DNA from: Aurifilum marmelostoma
Taxonomy: Eukaryota; Ascomycota; Sordariomycetes; Diaporthales; Cryphonectriaceae
Assembly (NCBI GenBank): GCA_027559495.1
Contig: JAMXSV010000026.1
Location: 1,550,001-1,614,000, forward strand
Direction: 5' to 3'
DNA length: 64,000 nt
Shown here: in pieces, positions 49,811-61,359 of the stretch
Layout: every line of letters begins with the position of its first letter
Position numbering within the stretch: the first letter of the stretch is position 1
Notes under the pieces: model-generated
What the model was told of the DNA's origin: nothing
The model's input: the letters and a program-made list of their open reading frames with translations, nothing else
Databases searched by the model: none
Position numbers and translations under genes: made by a program

Positions 49811-51335
49811 CGAAATTCGAGGCTGCCATTCCGTGCGGAAGTCCCTCAATGGGTACATGCAGCTGCAGTGAACCCATGCCACTGGCCTCGCAGGGTCTCG
49901 CCCCCCCTCTCGCTCTCTATACTTTTTCGCGCTTCGGCCGATCGATCTGACAAGCGCTGAGGAGGGGAGCCCGTGGAGCTGCCGCGCCCCCTGTTTTTTT
50001 CCTTTCTTTTTTTTTTCTTTTCTTCTCTCTCTCACCCCTCCACCTTGGTGAGGACGGCTGCAGCACTGTCTGTTCGTTCCTGTGGCTTCCTCTCGGTTAT
50101 CTGGCTTCAGCAAGCTCCCGAAAACCCTGCGCCTGCAGGGCGGACGACCTGGGTACATAGCACCACCCCATGCGCCGCTTGTTGCTGTTGGGGATACCTT
50201 CGGTGACATCGGACAAGCGGCACCCTGAGCTACCGCCCCTCTTCCGCCTGGACACCTCTTACTAGTTCGTCTTTTCTTTTTGGCCCTTGCAGGCGCGTGC
50301 TGCACTTCATCATCCGGTCCCGTCGTCTATGACACTTCTGGAGTTGCGCCATGCAGGGCAAGGACACAGACACGCTGCCGATATCATCCTTCGCTGCACC
50401 AGGCCCTTGATCCGCCACGCGCTGATGGTGACCTCCCGCCCGGAGGCAAGGCGAGATTCACAGCGGCATGTATCATGTATGTATGTTGATGTATACCCTG
50501 CTTGACCCGCACATGGCCTGGATGGCAACCCTTGATGCATATCCTCGTCTGCCTCACTTCTCACATTTCCGGGGCACGATACTACCCCAACCCGTCCACA
50601 CACACATCCTGAGGCATGAGAATATAAAACAACCACAAAGTCCGTCTTCATTCGTTGTGTTCTCGCCCTGGAATCCTGCAAACGCCCGGATTGTTCAAAT
50701 TTAATCTTCTTTCCTAATCTACCCCATGCCCTACGATAAACAAATTTTGCAACCAGCGGCCCTTTATTTTCTTCTTTCTCATGCTAGACCAGCTGTGCTC
50801 TCTCTAGAAACCAGCGCAGCTGCTCCACGTTGGCCCCCACACCTTAGACGGCTGTAGCAGACAGTCGAGAGTCTATACACACATCGCCACAATTGGCTGT
50901 GCGTTGTGCCGTGTTATTAGACACCTCAATACTCTCAGCGCTCTCTCGCAGGGACCATCATTTACGACTCGAGACATTGGTGGTGCTGGCTGGGTGTGTT
51001 CACGATTAATGAATCTGAAGGATAACCGAAGGATCACAGGCACAGACAGGTACGCTACAGCTCTCGATACATCTTATCAACTCTGGCCCACCCGGGGCAT
51101 TTAGAACACAAACTGAAAGTATATCACTGCAGACGCCGGCCGAATTTCTCCATATTCTGACCTATCAACCCACGTTCGCGAACCCTTGCAGTACAGACTT
51201 TAGGACTTGTGTGCAAGCATCATCGCGGGCCAGCCCAAGGTTATCGCAGCTGAGATTGCTGCTCGTGTCTCAACGATACTTGTCTTTTCCTTTGTCCTTT
51301 CCCCACCCTTTTTTCGTATTCCTCACCTCGGAAAT

Positions 51336-52306
51336 ATGGCTTTTCCAAACCCCTTGGGGGTTGGGTCATCATTTCAGCAGCCACAGGTAATCTACATATC
51401 GACTGCCCCTCACTTCGTTATTTCCAGGCCACGGCTTTTTGCGTCACCTCTGCCTCCAGCCATGTGGAGTCTCTCACACCTTCTCCCCCCCCCCCCCCCT
51501 CCCTCCTCTTCTCTGCCTCCATGCACGTATATTCCATGGAGTCTCTGGAAACAGGCATGCTAACGTTACGTGGAAACCACCAGCCTTTTGTCGAAGCTCA
51601 GTTCGACATCTTCGAGTGGCATGCGCAGTTCCAATCATGCGTGCGATATTTTCTGGACCATGCACAGCACACGGGTCCAGTGCAGGCCGTGGCAGCGTTT
51701 GTCAACATCCAGCTTCCATACCAAAAACAGCATCCAGTCTACTCGTCTGTCGCAGGGTACTCGCCGCCAGCACACCACAACTCTCGTGCAGGGCTGCAGC
51801 CGCCAGGATTTCCTGGCATGTCAGGACCCGGGCCGTCATCCTTAGGGTCCTCCGGCAAGATGCCCATGCCTCTGTCGCCTGGCCAGCAGCACCAGACGCC
51901 TTATGTCACGCTCACTCCGTACATCAGGCGACTGGTGGCAACCGGGTTCGACATGCCCAGCATCCTGCACGGTTTCTTTGGAGATGACTGGGCGGCGGGG
52001 ATAGGGTCCCTACACGAGGCAGAGCGGCGCAACTATCTTTTTGCCGCCAAGAGCGACAACTGGCTCAAGGTCAAGGCCAACTACGACATGGACGGAGACC
52101 AGATGGTTCCGTTCCTCAAGCCGCTGCAGAACGTGAGCGAGAATGAGATTCTCAGCGCAGAGACGAGCTGGAGCGAATGGCTAGCCATGCAAGACTGGAT
52201 GCTGGGACCCCGGGCACCGGTAGATGCCGAGAGGGCAGGAGATGCGGCCCAGCAGAGACGGTCCGGTCAGGCAGCCGGCGTAAGGGTTAAGCGCGAGGCA
52301 CAGTAG
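51336..52306 (+). CDS. Conserved Pezizomycotina protein, function unknown (257 aa)
   Basis: Exon 1 is 51336-51386 (MAFPNPLGVGSSFQQPQ) and exon 2 is 51584-52306. The 197-nt intron has donor GTAATC, a perfect TGCTAAC branch and acceptor CAG. The N-terminal segment FDIFEWHAQFQSCVRYFLDHAQHTGPVQAVAAFVNIQLPYQ is followed by a Pro/Gly/Ser linker. A conserved C-terminal domain reads TPYIRRLVATGFD..SILHGFFGDDWAAGIG, ERRNYLFAAKS and WSEWLAMQDWMLGPRAP. I have seen this domain pair in many filamentous ascomycetes; my recollection is that some database entries carry the label 'Ilp is an apoptosis inhibitor', which I cannot verify and do not rely on. The intron contains a C15 run (51485-51499). No membrane helix or signal peptide; intracellular. 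Confidence 0.85.
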
Positions 52307-54986
52307 GGCACCACAAGGGACATTGGGCTCATCGCAGCCGGAGGGAAGAGACTGACTCCGGATTCTTTAAAACAAGGGCCCTCCGAAGAGAGAAGCCGCC
52401 GCCGCCGATCCTACGAGCTCCCGTCCTTAGTGTGCCGAGGAGCCATAAGAAACGAAAGCACTAGGATGTGTTCGACATACTCTAGCAGAGCTCACCCCTC
52501 GCAAGTCGACACGGGACGAGAAGAAAGAACAACAGCACAAGACGGCAAGCCATGAGGAAGGAGGTGCTTCTCACATGCGAAAGCATTCCCTTGCTGCTGC
52601 ACAATATCATGAATGATGACATGTGGGAGATCAGTATTGGATATCACAAGTTATCTCCGCGTGAGGAGGGGGTTAGTATAAGGCTGGCAAGAAGGAAGGG
52701 CTTCTGTGCTCCCGCACCGTCATGATCGCAGCGTAGGACCAACAGCACTACGTTCGGCGGTTACCGTTTCTGAAACACGAGGCAGACTCAAGCAGGGAGC
52801 TGGCGGTTATCCTGCGACTCACCTCGAAAAGTATCCATAGATTTCATTCTCACACGCTACGTTATACTTACACACATCCAAAACGTTCCGCTTTGCCAAT
52901 ATCACTGTCTGGTACAACCGCGTCGACCCCCTCTTCCCCCAGGGTCTCCCCTTTCTGCTTTTCATCCCCCAGTGCCGTTCAGGGCATCAATGGATGATCT
53001 CCATCGGCGTGGATCGAAGAACAAGACCTGTCCAGGCAAGGACAGCCTTGGAAAGTAGTGATGAAATCTACAACGCCACAAGTAGCACAACATCGTTGTC
53101 TATGAACATGGCGGCCCTTTCTTTCCTTATAACTATCCGTTCCTGGACAAAAAGGAGACCAAGGATGCTGCATCTTGCATAAGTGGCCGCCGACAGGTAG
53201 CAACATACATGACGCCAGGGCGATTCTTCCGACCGAAAGTCTTCGGAATAGCGGAGCGCACCGTCGCGGACCGTCCTGCATCTCAACGACGCCACATCGA
53301 ATCATCCAACCTCTCGGTGAAGGGTTCTGTATGTGTGGCTATATGTGCTGCAGCCTCACTTTCCTCTCTTGTTCTATGATATGTATCGAAGTCTCTCCGT
53401 ATGTCTCATCGTTCTTTTTCTTTTCCTTGAGTTTGGGTGACGCCTCTCGCACACGCCTAGCCCTTTCAGGGTTCTCTGGGGCAAAAGGCACCAGATCTGC
53501 AGGGCGGAAAGAAGCAGTTTGCAAGGAAATTGTCTTCATACCACATGGCGCCGTTCCTCGAATTAGTCACATCGGGTGCGTGCCCCGACGGGAATTGGTA
53601 TTCCTCTATGGAGGTCGTTCTCCGGAGGCGAGGTGTCTTGTTTTGCTTGGAAAAAATGTGACGGCGCCGACGTGAAAGCCGGAGGTGCGGAGCCGAGATG
53701 CTGTCTGTTACTGGACCTGGGTGTACCTTCTTTTTGATCATTTCACATAAGACTTGGGTATGAATGACTGAGACAAAACAAACTCTGTGCCAAGTGGCGA
53801 CGTTGCAGCCCTGGAATTGCAATGGCAGGTCCCTGTGCTTCCGAGAAAGGAACTGCCCTGTGAATGTTATAAGCCCTCACATCGGTAGTTAGTGTACACA
53901 TTTCCGTGGGTGTTGATAGTGTAGGTATCGCCAGCGCATACTTGAGCTGCATTGCAAATAAGGCCATGATTTCCACAGCGAACGCTGTATACATAGATGT
54001 GGAACTATGCGCAAGACACTTCTTTGTCTTGTCTTCTCGAGTGGTCCAAGACCTAAAAATATTGACAAAGGACGAGATCAAGAGAAAAAAAAGAAAATGG
54101 CAAAAACATGCAACACCGGGTATTCGCTAATGGTCACCCACTTAACTACTAATCCGGCGGTTAGTGGCTTATTTAGGGGAGAGCGGACGGGATCCCAAGT
54201 TTTCCACTACCTATGGTCGCATGTGCTGAAAAGTGCTGCACCAGATCCTATATAGCGTGTTGATCTTTTCACCACACGAACCCACCCGATTTCCTCTTGA
54301 CATTAGAAAGCAACTGTGGACGAGGTGATCCGGACTGGCTCTTTGTCATACAATCGAGAAGAGGAGAAGAGGGAAGAAGAAGAAGAAAAAAAAAGGGGGG
54401 GAAATTACCTATCGCTCTCATGGCTTGACATCTTTGTGGTTCTTCACTCGTCAATAATACATCATTTTGGTGACTGTTCTAAGGTTGAAGGTAACTCAGT
54501 TGCTTAGGCCGTTTAGGTGGCCGGCGCAATACCCCACTGAAATTGTCCCGCAGTACATGCAGTATTAGTGGAGCTGGATTGGGATGAACCCACTGAGCCT
54601 GCCGCAGGGTTGTCGTTCGGCACATCCCGAGGGGTATAGGCCTGGTACAACAGCTATGTGTGTAGCTCTTGTCAAGCTCCCCAGCACATGTCATTGTGCG
54701 TGTCTCTCCTACTAACCTCACTCAACAACACTACAGTAAATATCCTTTGACATTATTCCAACCCAGAGAGGCTCACAACGCCTCCGCCTTGCTTGCTCAC
54801 AACCGACACTTTTGGCAGACTTGCTTGCACTTAGTAATCCAGGATATTCTGCATTGGACGCTGCGCAGCGTATTCGAAAGCGCGTTCGGACCCTCCCATC
54901 TCCCGAACGAGACCCTCCACCATTTACAGTATCCATCACGATAAAACACGACTTGAACTGCGATCACGAAAGTCTTTTGCCTCGCA
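52307..54986. other. Intergenic region before Med5, no supported gene
   Basis: Left part is the 3' UTR of the 51336 gene; right part (about 54300-54986) is the Med5 promoter and leader. Intervening frames (52979-53305 -, 53175-53675 +, 53466-53822 -) have no protein-like features. Confidence 0.5.
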
Positions 54987-57900
54987 ATGGGCGACCCCGA
55001 TGAGGATGGGACGCTGGAAAGCTCCCTCCTCACGCCCCAGCAACGCGCCCAGGAAGCGTACGGCCAGTGGGACAAGTTCCTGACACACGCCCTCAAGGTC
55101 CGCCTCGACCCAGACCGCTTCGCCGAGTTCGCGCCGCTACACGCAACCCGTCACCCGCTCGGCCCTCTCCCCGTCGCCGACTTATTCCTGCGCCCCAACA
55201 AATGGAACAAGAACGCCCTCGACCCGCGCGTGCCATACTACCTGCAGACCCTGCTGGATCTGCGCCTGGTCGACCTGCAGGCGGTGCTGGCCGGGCTGTT
55301 GCGATATAGCTCAGCGCATGCCATTGTGTATGCCGCCAAAAATGCAGAGGGACAACAGCAGGATGTCGAAGAGGAAGGACCGGGGAGCGAGAACTCAGCA
55401 GCGAAACAGAAGGGCGTGAAGAGCGAGCCTCATACCCCGGGCCTGGACGACAGCCACGGGAAGGGGAAGGGAAAGGCGGTGACGCGCTGGCAGAGCAGCT
55501 TTACGTCTGACGAAGTTATCTTCTACCGCCTGCGTCAAGCCGTGGGAACTGGCTCCGCGATACGGAATATGAAGGATGCGATAGAGGTGTCTATCATGAT
55601 GGCCAGGTGGATGATCCTCTTCACGGCCGCAAGTGCAGCGCTACCTGTCGAGCCCGACGAGGACATGATGGGTGGTATGACTGGTGCATACTCTGCACCC
55701 AAGAAGGCCAGGGACCAACTGGAGAATGCAAGGGCAGGTTTCGTGATGCTACTGCTGAGCATAGTCGAGAACCCAATCGTGTTGCAGGCTTTGAGTAAGC
55801 CTGTTGCGAGAGGTGGGTGACGCCGCCAACAAAAATCTATCCCATTGATTATGATATCACTGACGCTATAGGCAAAGGCGTCCGCAAGGCCTTGTCGAAG
55901 AGTCTGGCAAGCTTCGTCCCGTCCATCATCCCAGGGTCCGCCCAGGAGTCTCAAGGCGCCGCCCAGATCGCATCGAGGCTGGAGATGTTTCGCACCGATA
56001 CCTTGGCTGGGTTCGATCCGGTCGACAAGAAGAAAGAGGCTGCTAATGCCGAGATTGACGAGCTTTTCGACGAGACTGTCGGCCTGCAGAACATTGTGCT
56101 GCAGCCACTGGACATTCTTCGATCTCGCGCGGGCTTATACGTTTATCTCAACGCGGCTGTGAGTGACAACAATGAGTACATGATCGGATGTCTATGCGTT
56201 ACTCCTGAAAATACTAATCATACGTAGTTGATTGGGCGGCCACTACTGGACGACGCGTCTCTGTACAGCTATCTGCACAACAGGTTCGAGGGAGACATAC
56301 AGTCCACCACGATAGACCTTATACTTGCATCGTTTGACGTCCTCGCGAACGCCATCTTTCGCAATGAGGGCCAGAGATCAGCACACCTCCTTCGCTCGTA
56401 TCTGATCAACAAGGTTCCACTTATCCTAGCCTCCTTCGCAGCGACGGCGAGCCCAATGTATCCGTTCAACTCTGAGCTGTGTATTACGAATGCGCTTAGC
56501 CGGGTGGACACGAACACGTTCCCGACACTTTCTTCGCTGTTTGAGAACAACGAGAACAATCCCTTTACCGAGTCTGTACGATCCGACTTTGTCACTGCCT
56601 GCTGTCTGCATGGCCTGGTGCCCGAGTCCAGCATAGATAAGCTGCTAGGGGACTATGCCTACCAGACGCTGCCGGCAGATGGCCGCTACGTCAAAGACAA
56701 GCTGGTCCAGGAGTGCAGTTCTGATCATGACCGCATGTTGCGGCTCATCACGGAGCTGGATAAGATGGAGGGCAATGCCGGAGCTGTCTGTCAAGCGCTA
56801 ACCGAGGTGAGCTATACGCGCTTTCTAGTCTTCTTTTCCTATCCCGTGTTCTCTAGTAATAAACCCCAGCAACGCAATGGACATCCGCTGATCTGCTGTG
56901 CTTCATAAGATGCTTGGTCGGCTTTGTGCCAACAAGGAGACAATGACATTAAAGCAGCTATGCAGCCAACTGGCCCGCAACCCTCTCAATCTTGACGTGC
57001 TTTTACTGTTCGACAAACCCCACAACATCCTTACGCCTCTTTGCGAATTGCTAGATAACTGGGGATATGAGGATGATCAAGGGGAGTATCAGCCCGTATA
57101 CGAAGAGTTTGGATCCGTCCTCCTACTTCTTCTAGCATACGTCTACCGCTACAACCTGTCAGCCTCGGATCTGGCGCTTAGGTCTCCAGACTCGTTCATC
57201 GCAAAGCTATTGGGAAAAGGTCAACTCAGTCGCCCCCTGGATAGTTTGAGCGAACCAGAGAAGGACAACCTGAATGGGTGGATCCATGGACTCTTCGATA
57301 CCGATGGAGGTGGTTTAGCGGATGAGTTGCTCTCATCATGTCCTCCGCAGAACCTGTACCTCCTCATACCTACGCTGTTTCACAACATCGTTCTGGCATT
57401 CAGCACTGGGTATCTCACCGAGGAGAGCCTCAAGACGGGCATCGAATGTGAGTCTCTTGACCAGTTGACCAGATATGCCTTCACATATTGACCAGGCTGC
57501 AGACCTCGTAGAACCTTTCCTACTGCCCTCATTAGTGACAGCTATCATTTATCTTTCAAACTGCCTCTGGACCGACCGACCAGAGGAGAACAAGGCCATT
57601 ATCAAGATACTGCAGCTCATTCTCAGGCCAACTCAGAAATTGACGCAGGAATCAAGCGACATGCTCAACTCTGTACGCAACATTGTGGCCAAGCCTCTGG
57701 AGAACGGGCTGAGAAATTACCAGCGCCAGAACCCAAAGAGCCAGGACGTCGAGCCTCTTCTCCATGTTCTCAAGGACAACATCGAGTTGTCCCGCAGGAC
57801 AGGTGCGGCGGCTGTCCAGGAGGTCGAGACATGGTCAGGCAGCGGTGTTGGTCTGATCGCAAACATCAAGCATACGACGCACGCGCTCACCGCCTGGAGT

Positions 57901-58560
57901 ATGCAGCAGTCTGTTATCCCAACACCTTACTCGCACCGACAGATACTTGTCGGCCTGAAGCTTCTAGGTGCAAAGAGGGTCCTCTATGCCATCCTCGAGG
58001 AGCTGAAGTCGCAGACCGAAGCAGGCAATAGCAGCATCTCCTATGGCTATGACGTCGCGGCTGCCCTCGTATGCGCACCAGATGTGACAAACGCCATCGA
58101 CAGCAACCCCCAACCATCCCTTTTAGATGATGCGGCCACACAAGTGAACTCTGTGCCTGCGCAGCGACACCTCTCTCTGAGGGAGGCTCTGAAATGGGAA
58201 GCCGAAGAATGGAAGAAGACTCAGAAGAAAGATCCCGTCATGGCCGAGATCATTGTGCGCCTCTACCAGAGAGTCGAGAAGCAGATGGCACCCGCAGCGC
58301 TGGCCATACCCGCCCTTGACACCGCCGCAGCAATAGCTGATGCTCTGGTAGTGGACGATGCCGCGGCGGCGGCTGTCATGGCGGATCCGATGTCCCTGGA
58401 CTCTACCGGGGTTGCTGGCCTATCATTGGATCTCGGTGCCGGAGCCGGCGATCTGGGCCTTGATGCTGGCTCGAGCTCAGCAGGGCTGGATCTGGTGGGC
58501 GGGGATGATTGGGCCCTGGATGGGCTGGATGGGTGGGATACGAATATGGATCTGGCTTAG
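54987..58560 (+). CDS. NUT1: Mediator of RNA polymerase II transcription subunit 5 (about 1095 aa)
   Basis: Five exons: 54987-55812, 55872-56158, 56228-56806, 56910-57447 and 57503-58560. Introns are 59, 69, 103, 55 nt with GT..AG ends, and the summed length is a multiple of three. The start MGDPDEDGTLESSLLTPQQRAQEAYGQWDKFL is at ATG 54987. The N-terminal part (RVPYYLQTLLDLRLVDLQAVLAGLLRYSS), the long helical body and YLVEPFLLPSLV agree with fungal Med5, and the length is typical. Med5 (yeast Nut1) is a Mediator tail subunit in the nucleus. The C-terminal about 100 residues are Ala/Asp/Gly/Leu-rich, ending in DLGAGAGDLGLDAGSSS and a Trp/Asp cluster, as in some fungal homologues. The fourth intron's acceptor is the only one in frame. 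Confident call. Confidence 0.9.
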
Positions 58561-59492
58561 ATTGTCGGCCTAAACCTCACAGGATGACGGTGGCTGCTGA
58601 GGCTGTCTGGCAAAGCTCCGTCAAGAACCGAGATACATCTAGCATAGTGCTCAGCATTTTCCCACGGGACCATGCAGGAGCCCTCCTACATTCCGAATCC
58701 CGGGGTTATTGGGAAGGTCTATATCTCGCCAGGCGTTCAGGTATACCTAGTTCTTAGCACCACGAGCGAATACATGCTTCCGAAGAAGTCAGGTCCCCTA
58801 GCAATCAGCGACGTGAGAGCCCGTACTTTCGTCTATGGGGCTGGGGTCGACAGTCGGAGAATCCGATCGAAACCGTCTCTTTTACCCTTTGAAACTCTTC
58901 CCAGAATATCAACACGCAGGTCCCGGTCAGGCATAGCGCCGTCAAGAGAACGAAGAGAAGACCTTACCCATCAGATTTTTGTTTTGAAGAAATATTTGGG
59001 CTGGTTCCTTTCCCTTTAGACACCCCAGCCCTGCCGGCGATATCAAGTTTCTTATGACGAGGCGTCCTGAATCACTAAGATCGGCTAGTCTCGCCGGTCA
59101 GATCGGTGGAATGACCTTGCTGACGAAAGTGCCGAATTCCACGCCACCCTTGTTGCTGATATAAGAAAGCTGAGAACTATTGAGAGGGGAAGGGCGGGTG
59201 AGGGGCGCTCAGTAGCCATCCGTGAAGCTCTCGTAAGCACATCCCCGTAACTACCACCCACCCACCCATTGGACTTGGGGGCTGGGAACTTAACAAAGCC
59301 TAGCCTTACCAAGACTTGGAACTGGTATCTTCTCAAGGCTCCGGAACGAGTAGCCAAAGTTCAAAATGGGTCATAGCATTGTGGATGGTTGATTAATCCG
59401 ATTTTGGTCAGATGAATACACTTCGCATCGCCTCAACATGACGCGTTTTCGAGATATCCAGGTCATATATTCGTAACCCGCCATCGGAGTTG
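58561..59492. other. Convergent intergenic region after Med5
   Basis: Med5 3' UTR and the flank of the doubtful small minus-strand gene. A 115-codon frame at 58672-59019 (+) starts in the Med5 3' UTR and has no recognised features, so it is not called. Confidence 0.5.
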
Positions 59493-60031
59493 TCACTGGT
59501 GAGGGCGTTTTGCGTGATCTGGAAACTTATCGTCATCACCGGACTCGGACAATCGTTTGGCCTTTGTTCGGTGCCGCATTCGTGTGTCTGGTGCTTTGGG
59601 CCGTATTTTATACTCTTTTTCTAGACGTTTCTTAGACGTGTTGCAGTCATTTAGCTTGATCAATGCCTTTTGTTGGCTTCTGACCTCTTGAAACGAAACC
59701 TCAAGCATTGGTTCCATTCTCTGTAGAATGTTGGCCTCTGATGTTGGATCCACAGGGCCATGGTAACGGATTGGCCTCCGCAGCCAACGAGCCTTCTGCA
59801 CCACGGCGCCTTTCATATTAGTAGGAGGATGCGATGTATGTAATGCATCATGTCTCTCGAACAGAAGCCTGCTAGTCACCGACAATACAGTGAATGCATG
59901 GGAGCTGAACAGGGTGAGGAAATGGTACGCCAGAGAGCACAACGGGATTGACCGTTGAGTGCTTCCAAGTCTGGGTGCTGCATAAAGTGGGAAATTGTCT
60001 TGAGAAAACTCTCTCGTAGTTGCAAAATCAT
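59493..60031 (-). CDS. Possible small charged protein, two-exon model
   Basis: The frame at 59815-59493 (MKGAVVQKARWLRRP...) is helical and highly charged, ending in a basic KRPHQ tail. An upstream frame from ATG 60031 reads MILQLRESFLKTISHFMQHP and looks equally protein-like. They can be joined by an intron 59928-59810 (donor GTACCA, acceptor AAAG), giving W-R-A-V-V-Q. However, the best branch site (CTACTAAT) is only about 9 nt from that acceptor. The alternative is two separate short frames or none. It starts just after the stop of the CaaX-repeat gene. No family recognised. Confidence 0.35.
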
Positions 60032-60098
60032 CGAGTCATTCCAGGTCTGCTTTTCCCTTTCTCTCTTCTTCTTTCGCCCCCTTTCCCCTTGAGCATCG

Positions 60099-61359
60099 TC
60101 ACAGAATGACACATCCAGATTTACATTTACATCGATTCTTTTTCGCCAAAGAGCCAGTCAGTATGAACTTCTTACTTTGTCGCGGAGGATGTTGGGAAAC
60201 TTACACTACGACACTTGCTTCCACACCTTCGTTTTGGTTTCCCGTGTCGTTTCCGTGGTTTGCAACAGTCTCCAGGAGGCTGTGAGGAGTCAACAGTGTG
60301 TATCAGCGGCTACCAGGCATGCGACCAATATGGGATAGAGAACCTACTGGTGGTTTTGGGGGCTGAGGGCATGAGTTTTTAGGAGGTTGACACACGGGTG
60401 GGTGATTGCGAGGTAGAGCAGGCTGTTTACAGGAAGGTTGAGGAGGCGGCGGAGGCGGATGTGAACAAATAGGAGGATGGTTAGGCGGTAGAGGAGGATG
60501 TGGACAAGCAGGAGGCTGTTCACAGGAAGGTTGAGGAGGTGGCGGCGGTGGTGGAGTAGGAGGTGGTGGAGGCGGATGTGAACAAATAGGAGGATGATTG
60601 CGCGGTAGAGGAGGATGTGGACAGCCAGGAGGATGTTTACAGGAAGGTCGAGGAGGCGGCGGCGATGGAGGAGGAGACTGGGAAGAAGAAGAAGGAGGAG
60701 GAGGTGGAGGAGGAGGGGGGAGGGGGGAGGGGGGAGGGGGGAGGTGGTGGTGGTGGTGGTGGTGGCGGCACAAACACTACGGGCCGAGGATCGTGAGCAA
60801 CCTCCTATTCACAATCAGCTGTACCACCCAACGGCAAATTGAGTTTTGGAATATCATGACTTACCACGGCAATTTCTATCTTGGCCTCTGTCTCTACCTT
60901 GTCCATCTTCTGGCAGACGGGACAGCGTACGTCGTCCCTCATTCTGATCTCTCGCCTTACTGCCACCCGTTCGTCTGGGACCGTTCCGCTCGGCCTCTGC
61001 GCACTCCGACAGACAAGCTTGAATCCCCTTTCTTTGTCGTTGACTTCCTTAAATACGTCGTCAGGTCGCCTGGCTGCAGCCGCCGCGGGGCATTGGACGT
61101 AGGTGAACATTTCACATTGATGAGTGTTTGAGGGTTCTGGCGAACAATTCCGCTCAGTGTGAGGTTGTGCGGTTACATTTGAGCTCTGGGCGTTGCGAAC
61201 GAAAAGCTGGAACATGTTTAAATTCGAGGTCCAGGGCTGCGGGCGTCTTGACGCACGGTCATCGTCGAGATGCCCATCTGGAGGGTGAGGATCACATCGG
61301 GGCAGTCGATAATAACGACAGTTGACATAGACTACCGTCTGAGAAAACTCTAAACACAT
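60099..61359 (-). CDS. Cys/His/Pro tandem-repeat protein with C-terminal CaaX box (345 aa, four exons)
   Basis: Exons 61359-60865, 60776-60348, 60279-60205 and 60137-60099. Introns of 88, 68 and 67 nt are all phase 0, with donors GTAAGT, GTAGGT and GTAAGT and plausible branches. Residues 1-165 start MCLEFSQ and contain scattered Cys plus CPVCQ (about 148-151). Then comes CLCR with a run of seven His and long Pro runs. Three copies of a repeat of form PSCxxPPxCPHPPLPxNHPPICSH plus Pro linker follow (about 206-290, third degenerate). Exon 3 and exon 4 are basic and Cys-rich (GDCCKPRKRHGK...KCRS, NRCKCKSG) and end CVIL, which fits a CaaX prenylation box behind a polybasic stretch. I infer a membrane-attached, possibly metal-binding protein. 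If the last intron is not spliced, the frame reads through to a different end (…SSATK) with no CaaX. Family unknown. Confidence 0.6.
60348..60776 (-). repeat. Coding tandem repeats and His/Pro triplet runs
   Basis: Within exon 2 of the CaaX-repeat gene. Imperfect copies lie at roughly 60420-60660 on the minus strand. A (CAC)n/(GGT)n run at about 60743-60765 encodes the seven-His stretch. Likely length-variable. Confidence 0.8.

Larger units (their letters stand above)
44858..51335. other. Long gene-free region with many simple repeats
   Basis: About 6.5 kb with no frame that looks like protein and no spliced model I could support. About 45000-45850 is AT-richer. Repeats: (CA)10 at 48484-48503; G14 at 49109-49122; T28 at 49746-49773 next to (CT)13 at 49781-49806. 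From about 49400 to 51335 the plus strand has many pyrimidine tracts, suggesting a long promoter and leader for the 51336 gene. Any transcription from 45-49 kb would be non-coding on present evidence. Confidence 0.45.
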
